Program-made: the position numbers and the translations under genes
Part shown: in pieces, positions 33,801 to 45,800 of the stretch
Numbering within the stretch: the stretch's first letter is position 1
Layout of the letters: the number at the start of each line of letters is the position of its first letter
Notes under the pieces: model-generated
The model's input: only the letters and a program-made list of their open reading frames with translations
What the model was told of the DNA's origin: nothing
Database searches by the model: none
DNA from: Angiostrongylus vasorum
Taxonomy: Eukaryota; Nematoda; Chromadorea; Rhabditida; Metastrongylidae
NCBI GenBank assembly: GCA_018806985.1
Contig: JADANN010000414.1
Location: forward strand, 868,001-932,000
Direction: 5' to 3'
Length of the DNA stretch: 64,000 bases

Positions 33801-36800
33801 AACTTTAACATTATTTCATTTTCAATCACTTTATTAAAGGGCCGTTGGAAACTGATTTTGTTCACTATCATGAATGAAAAAAATAGTAGAGTTTACTATG
33901 AGCGGAGATCTGGTTGTTTAGATCTAGAAGACTTAATCATTTTTGGTCATCAATAAGCCATAAATGACCAATTTAGTAGAGAATATGTTAAGCAAAAGGT
34001 GTCGATGATCATGATAACAATAAATCAGAAAACAGAAGTCGTAAATATGCAAAATGTTGGAAATTATAAACTCTTCTTGGCTTCAAAGGATTCTCTATAT
34101 AGGTGGTACCTTGAATGCTGATTGGTCTTTTGCTAGCTATTCAGTTGGTGGCAGCTAACATAATGCCGACTGCTTCAGGATGGATTGTCCGTTTAAAAAA
34201 CAAATTATTATCAACGGACAATCATTGTCAACAATACCGTCCTATATAAAAGAGTACCGCCGAGTGAGCTTGCCTCACTCGAACGGTGTTCCATGGAAGA
34301 GGATCCATCTCGGTACGACGGCGAAGACGACTGCGGAACATCAACTCAGATCATTTGTTCTGAGGAAGAAGAAGACGTCGAACCGTTGGCCGAATTAACA
34401 TTTTTGTTAACCTCGTTTTACCCTAATAATCTAAGATTAAACTGTTTGATCTATTTTTTGACAGGTGAACTTATGATAAGAAATACGCGTTTATGTGAGG
34501 GAAATGCAATGCGTAAGAACGAAGAACATACTGGTGTTTCTTAGGATCTTCTCTGTACAGGAGAAAGAATAGCGCCGTCGACAGCACGCCAAACATTCCG
34601 AACGAATAGTACAATGATCTCCATGCAAATGACTCGCAGAACGCACCAGCCAGTGGCATAGTAAGGACGGCTGCCAGCTGAATTAATTACTGGACAACGC
34701 CTTAAATAAGTTAACGTTCTTGCAACTAAAAGTGTTCAGCATCTCTAAAAAACGAAGAACTATTGGTCCTTACCATGACTAAACTATTTCTGTCCAGTGC
34801 AGGTACATTTTTGCAAGGTATATTGAGAAGATCGACGAATGAATACCTTCTGATGGTGTTGAAATTGAGTCAAAATAGCTACTTTAGCGAGGTAAATCGA
34901 TGGAGAACGATTCGTCTTCGACTATATCCATCGTGAAGATCTTGTTAATGTGGCAATTCCGCTCTCTCAATGAGCACTATATCAGTGCACCCAGTGACCG
35001 ATCAACTCTTTACTCGTAATTCAATGTTTTCTTGATGAGCAGACCCAAGTTGCTACTATATTGTTTATTCACACGAGCTGATTGATCAGTGGTTTTGCCT
35101 TCTTGAAAGCCTCGGAAGGCCGAATTGTTTCGGAATAAACACCTTCATAAGCTGAACAAAGGAAGCCTGCAAGCTGAACTTCAATCGCATGGGAAAACCG
35201 TCACCGTTTCTTTTTTTTTATAAGCCTTCCACTTAATTCATGGAGGACCGCTAATTGGTGGAGAGCAGCGCACAGTGTAATACATGGGCGAGGAATATGC
35301 CTGGCTCAAGTCAAAAAATCAGTCGCGCGCGGTCACACTAGATCATGGGTGCTCCTCCCTGCGGTTCATTTCTGGATTTTTTGGAATTTATCTGAAATTC
35401 TTCGAAAGTTTCATACATTGGTTTTTGAATTTCCATGTTAGGATAGTGACTTTCGCTTTACAATCTTCGCCGTTGTCTCTTTGCGGCCTTTGTATGTTTA
35501 TTAGTGTTTTGCTAGGCTTTAAGTATCAAGTAACTAGATGTTCCTTTAAACGCATGTAGAGTGGCCTAGTCTCTTCCCCAACGTATTCGGCCCCACTTTC
35601 TCTAAAAAAGAAGAATCGGGAACGCCGTACCCGAACTTGTGCACTCGCCATCTCTACTGTTAAGGCAAATTATGCAATTTTGTGCCATACATAGACGGTC
35701 ATAAAACCGGTTACGAAGCAGCAGACTTCTCAGAGTGTTCGGTACTATTTTACTCATCTCTACTGATTTACTAGTACTACCTACTACTGAAAGCGGCTAC
35801 TAGGCAACGTTTTGTGGCTGCGATTACTTCATTAGGAAATGGCAGGCTAGATGAAACCTTATTCTCTCTAGACTTATTTGCGGACTTCGCTTTTCCTCTA
35901 AACCTATCCGTTTCAAGAAGCTACCGTTTGGTAGCCATTTCTTTCGTACCAACATTGTGTTTTTGAATCAGTATGCTTTTTGTTACTTAGCTTTCGATAG
36001 CACTTGATGATGTCAGCGTTTCTAGATGGGTAAATGTTAGGATCTAAAAACGGAATTCAATCTTTCCTTGATTCCTCTCAGGTGAAATTTATGTCCACTC
36101 ATCTCCTTTATAGAGGGATCTCATAATGGTAAGTCGTGAGGTCACTTGGCGCGTGGCGTGGATAGGGGATTAATTGCTGACCAAAAGCGACCTTTGCATC
36201 CCTGTGATGTAGGTGAATCCAGGGGTTGGTATCCCTACTTCTGGTGCCTCAATTTCGCACATGCCTTCTGTGCTTGCATGGACGTAGTCATGCACGTGTG
36301 TCTAGGCGTGTTCTCGTTTATGGGCATTGTGGTCTATGAGTCATTTCTGGCAAAAGCATGCAAACAAGTTACAGGGAAGAATATGGGAGGCTGTTAGGAG
36401 TCGCCTACAACAAAGAAGCTCCATGTCCACTCTGGGAGCGACTGGCAAGCTATCTATAATTATTCTCAGCACCCCCCGCTCAAAGATCGGCAAGCTATAG
36501 GTCAGGTTATATCAAAAAACTGAACACAGTAAAATAAATGGGAGTCGTCCCTTGACTCCGAAACAGAATCCGATACAGCAGTGTTGGGAAGACGAGTAAG
36601 GAAAGGCTGCTAATATCTCAGGGCCATTTTAGGCTGCCTAAATCGCAAATGACTGCAATGACGATCTGCGCCTGCAATACACGCACACTTGAATCTGAGT
36701 CCACGATGGAGGACTTGATCATAAAGGAAAGAGGTAAGACTTCACCAGACCGAATGAAAAGAGAAGACGCTACCCATTCAACGTTGCCCATGACACCGAA

Positions 36801-39800
36801 GAGGAACTGCTTCTGGGAACATGCGAGAGCAGGGGAGTCGGTGGTGTAGGTGTTCTTGTCAACACGATTTCGGCCATGAACATAGATTCATTCGACCAAC
36901 TGACAACGCGAGTCGGAAATTAGCGGTTGGAGAGATGTGGATCAATATCGGCCTTGACAATCTTCGACGTCCAAGTACCGAAATCAAGCTATGACGAAGA
37001 CGAAGTGTTCTATAGGGACTTGAAGAAGTTCTACAGAGAACACCAAACACCCTTTGAGGTTACCATTGGAGAATTCAACGCTGTGATTGAACACAGAACA
37101 ACATCCGAAAAAACGTCACATTGAGACATACGGATGAGAATGGAAATAGCAGGGTGAGTCGCTGTCTGAGTTTGTCATCATGACCAGGCCATTCATGGCA
37201 ACTCGCAATTCCAGGGGCTCCACTCTCCAACGCGGAACGTGGAAATGTCCCAATAGACAGTGCCATATTTCGCCTAATCGATCTCGCTATTGTCCCTAAA
37301 ATTATACACATCTCATTTCTAGCAGAAAGAAAGAAAAGCATCTTATAAAAAAAAAGCGAAGTACCAAAACCACAGTAAACTAGGACCCATTCAGTTCATT
37401 AGTTCGCTGAGGGGAAGATGATGTTGTTGATAACATTGACCAAGAATACGATCCGCTCATTCACCAATTTCGCGTTAATGCTATGGACGCTGAGGTTTCG
37501 AAAGTAACCAATATCTCTTTCCAGAAGCACTACAGCTGATACGCCAGCGTGGAAATGCACGAACTACACACAAACGTCAACTCAGGTCCGAACTTTCTCA
37601 ACAGTGCAGACAGGTAATAAAAAGATCTTGAAAAGAGAAGAGCAGCAGTTATGGTGAAAGGTTCAGAGGTTGGTAGAAGCATTTGCAAAGCCAACTTAAT
37701 CTTTGCCAATTACAAAACAAAGATGATTGCACTCCAACGCCCACTCGGAACAGTTACAGCTTCCAGAAAGGCAATAGAGGAAATCAATCTCGCCCGTTCT
37801 CCCTTCCGAAATCTGACGTGCTAAGTGAGAAACCTCTCGCCAGTTTTCCTAAACATGCTAGCTCTGCTCTACAATCATTTCTTGTCGGAATGCAAGGTTT
37901 CTATTTAACGGGAGAATAGCAAGACTGTGTTATTTTTCAAGAAGGGTGACCTGCACGATAATGGCAACTATCGCCCAACCTGCCTGCTGTCTGTCGTCTG
38001 CCAACTTTTCACTCCAGTCGTTCCAAACAGGATTGAGAGAATACTCAAGCAAGCAGGGTTTCGAAAAGGGTTCAGTACGATGGACCACATCCACACGATA
38101 ACAAGATCCACTGCAGTATCTCGAGATTACAGGAGACCGCTCTGTCTCAAGCCATAGCCAGGGCGTCCCCACTAAGCCTACAAAGTTTCTTAGGGAGTTG
38201 TACAAAAATTTTAAAATCAGAATGTCGCCACTCTACAACGATTTTAACATCGACGTAAAGACAGGGGGGTTTGATAAGGTGATACCATCCCACCGAAGTT
38301 ATTTACTGCCACCCTCGAAAATGTCGTGCAAATATTAAAATGGGGGGAATGTTGGAGTGAAAATCGATGGTCCTCCCTTACACTTTCTTCATTTTCTGAT
38401 GACACCATTAATACAACGCCGTGGATTAGCCAAGTGGAACGGATGCTTGCCTACTTTGATAACGCCTGTGGAAAGATTATTCTTCAACTTAATTTCACAA
38501 AAAAAGATGTTCATGAGGATTGGATGGGTTTCTTATACCCCATTATTGCTTAGCAATACGATTACTTCCCGGTGTTGCAGCTGCGTCTGTCTAGATCAGG
38601 AAATCAACATGATAAACGACTTAACTCCAGATTTCATCAGGAGAAAGAGAGCGGCTTGGGAAGCTTTCAAGAGAGTCGAGGATGCAGTGAGGAATGCAAA
38701 GAACACCCGACTCCTTGCTCAGCATTTCGACTTCAAGATTCTTCCTGCGTTTAGTGTGCGTGAAAAACCAGGTCTGCACGTAAGCAGAATGAAAGACCAC
38801 TCAGCGTTTTGAACTCACACTCGAATGCACGATGAGGAGTATCTCGTGTCACACAACTAAAAGAAGGGATTCGAAGCTCTGACTTGCGTCAGCAACCAAA
38901 AATGACAGGCGCTGTTCAATGCGTCAAACTGTCGATGAGAATGTGAACCCAATACGAAACGCGTATGAACGAACGGATGGACAAGAGCCGTTAGTGATTG
39001 GATTCCTCGGGATGTCAAACGCACTGCAGGAAGACCAACAACCCGATGGTCGGAGTTCTTTAAGAAAACCCTGAAAGAAAGTTAAGATGATCAGGGAGTA
39101 CCTAGAGCGAGCAGAACCCACTAGGCTACTTTTTTAACGCGACGGGGAAAAAAATAGATTTATTGGCGGCTGCTCCAGTCACTCGACGACCAACCGGTAG
39201 ATATGTGACGGTGATAGGTGCTTGTTAGTTTAGCAATTCATAACACTTGTCGATCTCTTTTTATTTGCAGGTGATAAAACAGTCGTCGATACACCTTCAG
39301 CAGATCTTCTTAGCATATTGCATAACCCACATCTGCGCATATCTTGGGTTGTATTTTTACGATGTAACACCTCTTTTTTGCGTCATTATGCTTAACGGTT
39401 CTGCTAATCCTTCTCATTTCTTGCAATTGTAACTGCAACTTTCTTCTATAATACCAGCAAATATTGGTCGCGTTGGTGTTGGTTGTATTTGAACATTTAA
39501 CTCATTATGGCGTTACTGTTTTTGCAATGTTGTTCAGAAACGCTCAATTACCCGATCTTGAGGACAAAAGTAACAACGAATTAGAAAGACCCGGTGACAG
39601 AACCAACCATAATCGGCTTCACAACAGAACACACTTACTAAACTTTAAGAGAACTACGAACAATTTTCATCTTTTAACTACCCAGTCATTTCTTTTTATC
39701 ATAATTTGTTGATAAATATAGAGAAGAAATGTATGCACTTTCACCACACTCATAACTCAGCCAATTATGTTCGAGAAAGATTGAAATGCAAATATCTCCA

Positions 39801-42800
39801 ACTAGAGAAACATTTTAAGTAAACAATCCAAAGTCTGCAATTTGATCCCCCTCTCAGCGAAATTCGCCCGACTTCCACAAATCACCAAATATACACGATC
39901 CTACCATTTCCACTCTCGTCGCTGTTAACAAAAAAGTAGAAAGAAAGCTAACTTGTGGACTGCAAGAAAGGATAGCGATGTAGGTTCCAGACTCTCTATG
40001 AACCGACCAATGTGATGTGATTGCACCGACGCTCACAAAAACGATCCCCATTGAGAAACCCTAGAAAACTTGCAAAGTCGAATCTAATATTGGACCTCAA
40101 CACATTTCAATCATTAGATTTCTTCAAATTCATTTCGAAGCAAAGATTGACAAAACACATAAATTGGCTAAGGCTTTTTTTTGTTTGAGATTGGTCAGGT
40201 TTCGAGTCCAACCGTTCACTTCTTCAACAAACAAGTTTTCAGCACACGGTAGCTTCAATAATTGTAGTATCCGTATATGGGATTACCAAGTTTTCTTAAA
40301 ACTATTAAATTCTGCAAAAGAAATGAAAGTGTATTCCTACTTCAAAAATCACCAGTTACATGTGAAAATGCGACGAATGGTTAACGTGGAGAAGAAATGT
40401 AAAGTACTAAAGGATCATGATCATGAAGAAGTTGGCACCTGCAAGATCCTCATGGCTGCAAGGAAAGCATGCCCAAGATCAACAGCTATTGGAATGGCTA
40501 GTGTTGCAAACGCTGTCAAGATTCCGTAAAGTGAGAAGGTGTACCTGCAAAGAGAAGCAACTTCACAACTTAGAACACACATGGAAAACACTCACATGTT
40601 CGAGTTATTCTACCTTAATCCAATTGCGTGCATAGCTGGCACAACAGGAAGAGTTCCTAGCAGTTGTCCTATTGCAACGACAGAAAACAGCAAGTTCTTC
40701 TTTGTGGGATCGTTCAACCAGTGTCCTTAAGTGAAAACTTACCTTCATATTAGCCAAAAAAATGGTGTGCATTGACCGCTTAATTTTCTAAAATTTATTA
40801 GAGTCTTTTAGATCTAATATTTTGATGAGAAACTCTTTCAAACCTCCCAACGGTTTACCGCCTCATCGTGGCTAGGATGTGTTCCTGAGTGTCGGACTGC
40901 GATGTACAGTTGGGGACTTATCCCCTGGCAGGGTCTTTCAAGCTGAGAAGAAGTCCGGCGTTTCCATCAGTAAGCCTAGCTAAGAGTAAACCATTACCAG
41001 GATCTCCTGCTATCAAACTAGTCGCGTGGTGGCAAATCTCCCACTGATCCAAAAAGGGCTGCGACTGAATGTGCTGGTGACGACCTGGAGCAGACTTAGG
41101 CCATACTGTCCTCGGGATTCCAGAGAAACACATCGGCTAATCAGCAAATCTCCGAAAAAATGGAGATTGTGCTGGGGCCGGCACAAACAGTGAGGACGGG
41201 CCATTCAAGTGCCACGTATCAATTAACTCTTTGAAAAGCCTAAGGGAAATCGCGGAATCGCCGCTTTCAACTGACAGATCTTAAATCTTTATTGGTTGTT
41301 TGGATATCATAATGCGAAGCTCTGACTGGGGGCAATATTCCTAGTTGACGTTCACAACACGTCCACGACACCCTCATCTTCAATGACGATTTCGTTACAA
41401 CGAATTTTTTGGAAACAACGTCGCTCTGTGATTAAAGCATTCTGGACCACATACTTCGCTATCGATTCCAGTTTTTTGCGCTGGACTACGTCCGAGTTTC
41501 AGTTCGTAGAAAGAAGTTGGTGCAAATCACCATTTAAACATCTTAATTTCTTCTCTGGAAAAGTCGCCAGGAGCTCAACTTTTACTATAATCCAGTTGTC
41601 ACTTTTGTTTGTTGTATATGACCCGTCATCACATCCACTGTGCGGATCGAAGCACTTCTTACATTCCATTCGTTTTCCTCCAGCTCATCGTCCACAATGC
41701 TCTTCGAACATTTCGCATATTTTTCAGCCACTGCTTGATGACTTCGTCTTTTGTATGAATGTCTTAAAATGCTGGTCGAGTCGATTCTTCATGCAATCTT
41801 AGAGATAGCCGGGCTACGACGTTCCAACGTGGATTGGAGGCGAGCGCTGGGAGGGGTCGAACAAGTACTTCGCTTCCTGACAGAATACAGCACTAACCAC
41901 TGCGCAATCCCTCCCTAATTACTTGCCTGCTTAGAAACTTGGATGGCCCATCCTCACTGGTTGTGCTGGTCTCAGCATAATTTACGCTTTTTTGGAGTTT
42001 TGCTGGTTTAGCCACTGTGGTTCTTTGGAGTCCCTAGGCCAGGCTAGCCAAAGTCTGCACCACGTCGTCACCATCACATGCAATCGCCGTCATTGTGGAT
42101 CAGAGGGGAAATTTGCTACCATGCGACCAGTTTGATACCGGGAGGGTGGTGGCTCTTAGTGCTCGTTTACTCCAAGCTGAGCTTTCTGGTGGAAACGCCG
42201 CACTCCTTCTGAACATGGAGGCCCTGCTTTGGGGATGAATCCCCGCTGTAGATCGCAGCCCAACACCCAGGAATACCTCCCAGCCACGATGAGGTTGTAA
42301 ACCGTTGGGAGGCCCTAATTAATTGGTTTCAGGGAATTTATACACCGATATTTCTCCTTCTACAATGCAATCATAGACTTAAAAATTCTTAAAATGAATT
42401 TTTTAACTACTGTAGCATGGCGTTCGAAAAACCCGCTGCTGGAGCATATCTAAGAAAAAAAGTGCAAATCCGTCTTCACTTTCAGCACATTATCTTAGGT
42501 TATGCGTTTTCCTTGTCTAGGTATTCAAGAATGGTGACAAACTTTTTCAATTCACACCACACAACTTCCTCACGACAACCCATTTACTACTTTTTTTATA
42601 GTATCACTTTTTACCATCTATCGTTTATTAGCTAATTACTAAAAGCTCACAGTTCTATTCAATATACACATCCTGTATCACCTGTATCACCAGTAGTCCC
42701 GTTGATGGTCGAGTGACTCGAGCGAGCGCCAGTAAATCTTCCATTTTTCCCTGTCGCGTGCAAGATTAGCCCAGTGGGTTCAGCTCGCTCAAGGGACTCG

Positions 42801-45800
42801 TCGAGCATCATATCTTTCTTTTAGGCTTTTTCGTGAAGAACTCTGAGCATTGAGTAGGTAGTCTTCCTGCGGTGCGTTTAACATCCCGAGGAATCCAGTC
42901 ACTAACGGCTCTTGTCCATCGGTTGTCATTCATACGCATTACGTGTCCGGTTCACCTTATCTTCGACTGTTTGGCGTACAGAACAGCATCGTTGATTTTT
43001 GATCGTTGACGCAGGTCGGAGCTTCATATCCCTTCCCTTACTTGTGTGAAACGGGATACTCCTAGCATCGCCCTTTCGACTGCGCGTTCGATAACACTGA
43101 GTGATCTTCCATCCTGCTTACGCAGCGACCAGGTTTCTAACGTATACGTTAGGGTAGGAAGTATCGAGTAAAATATTGAGTCGAAAAGGTGTGCACGGAG
43201 TCGGGTGTTCTTTGTCCTCTTCATTGCATCCTCGATGCCCTTGAAACCTCCACGAGCGGCTCTTTTCCTTCCGCTCAACTTTGGAGCTAAGTCGTTCAAC
43301 ATGTTGATTTCCCGACCTAGATAGACATAGCTGGAGCGTTTGGAGATATTCGTTCCGTTGAGCGTGAATGGGGTATACATACATATCCTAGGGTTTCTAA
43401 ATACGAAATTTAGATTGCATCTTCATCAACACTTAGTTCTCGAAAAGAGAAGGAAACTGAAGCTTGAAATACCAGCTACTAAAGATTATTGGGAGAAGAC
43501 TTGCCCTGGTACAAGCACAGAAGATATGGGAAAGAGGACAAAAAACCCATTACCAAAAATTACTGACGGGCATATGCGATTTTCTGCTATCAGCAGTGAC
43601 GAACCTACAGGGGATCATTACCAGATAATAGGAGATATATCGCCATGATATAGGATTAATTACAGAGAAACTTTACATCGATATTTTTTTTCTACAATTT
43701 CTATGCTCCTTTAACCGCGAAATAGTAGCTGGAGAGAATTTTTTCCCGCTCGAGATTTTTTTCTTTAAGGCTCTAGTCGCACTAGAAAGCATGAAGACAT
43801 GGAAATTACAGCCAGTTTCCGTAGACTTTGAAATATATCTACTTCTGACCGCTCAAATAACGTCTTACCTTCAAGAAGAAAAAGTTCCAGATTCTTGAAG
43901 AATGTCTAACATGATCATCACTCCCGTAACCGAAGGTGTCTGAGTAACTATCGTCTAATACGCTTGTTGAACCTACTCTGTAAGAAGTTCGTGAAGATTA
44001 TTCTGCAACGATTAACAAGGAGCTTGGATGAAGTCCAGTCGTTTAACCAAGCAGGATTCCGACGAAGATTCTGCTTCATGCCCAAATTCAAATTGTGTCC
44101 AATTCATTCAGTTTAGGTTTATTATCAGGAAACCCATATACGTTGATATTTCTCGACTGCGAAAAAAGCGTTTGAGAGGGTTACGACGAAAATAAATCTG
44201 TCAGCGCTTGTCGACCGAGGAGTGGATCTGTATTACACAAGAACTCTAGCTGACTGTTATCGAAACGGCACCACGAAAATACGGCTTTTTTTTCGACCCC
44301 CTTACGTTCCTACAAAAAAGGTCCGATACGGCCGCACTTTCCCGTTGATAAGATTGCATTCATTTTTACGTTGCCAAACGTTTCTTCGTAGTCGATAAAG
44401 GTTAGGGACAAAGAGCATGTGGTAGTTCGAATGACTTATATGACCCGTACCTGTTCCTGTTGGAATCCTCTTTACTCGATTATTTTCTCCTCACTCCAAG
44501 TCTTATGCGTAGTGAGATACGGTAACCTTGATGAGATATTATGAGACTATGAGAGATTCGTATAGACAACGTCCGCTACAAAAATAACGAACATTCTCTA
44601 TCACTTCTCAATCAAATTAACATGGACTTTACGTGCGAGGGCGCATGTGCACTGCAACACGCGCATGGGACCGATCTTCGCTGAGCCCCGAGCCCAAGAC
44701 TCACCAAGTCCTCCATCCTTCCGGGGTTGGAAAATCGGTACCAGACCTGCCTGGAAGGGAAGTAGCACTGGTTCGATACATCAGTAGGCCACTACGAGTT
44801 ATTGTAAAGGCTTGATATGCATTCAGTCACCTCCAACGATGATTAGTGAAGTCCAATGCATAGCGTATCCCTAAGGATTGATCAACGCCGACAGCTTTAG
44901 CATTTTCTGTTCTTTTTTACATGCACTCTATACTATTGCTACCACGCGAGCTTTTATATATACGAAGTTTCCGGTGTGACATTTATCTGATGCTCTTTTT
45001 TCGCATTAACTCCTGCTTCCTCTAAACCACTCCACCCTTTACAAAAGAAATATAAGCATCGTCATCAGCCACCCTTCAATTCCCTCGTGTACCACTCTTA
45101 CAGTCTCCATATTTCCACCTTCCCATTTCACGAAATAAAATTCTATGGTTGAGCTGTCATTAATATAAGCATTAACAACCCCAGTTACACGGTTTGTGTC
45201 TCACCCCTAATCACCAATGCGCAGTTGTTCCTTGTCCTTTGCTATGCTTTTTTAACATCGCTGTTTTGTTATTGTTGCAGTAGGCCACTTTTAATTATCC
45301 AAGTTTGTGGTGCATGTGATGAATATAATGATCAAAACACCGACGTGGCAAACATCGAGCAAACACAGTCAAACGCAAACGAGTAGTCTTTCATCGTTCG
45401 GCACTTCATCCAAAGGAGAATATCAATATCCACAGCTTCCACTGAGAGCTCTAACTAATGGGTTCACAGAATAGTTATCTTGGTAACGTTCCTCGCGAAT
45501 TTCTCCTCAATTAAACAGGTACTTTTGCTAGCCTTTATAGCATTCAATGGGGAGCGTGTGGCGCAGTAGTTGGAGGCGCCACTGCGACACACACGTGGAA
45601 TCGATCCCCGCGCCCATGGCCCACCAAGCCTTCCATCCCTCCGGGGTCGGCAAATTGGTACCAAACTTGTCTGGGAGGAGAGCAGCACTGGCTCGATACA
45701 TTGGTAGGCCACCGCGAGTCATTGTAAAGGCCGGATACGCATTCAATCACCTCCAACGATACCTAGTGAAGTCGAATGCATCGCGCATCCTTCAGGGGAT

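Noticed and set aside
41383..41802. 139-codon plus open frame inside the foldback element
   Set aside because: Runs antisense through an R3 repeat, has no ATG-proximal signals and no protein similarity I recognise.
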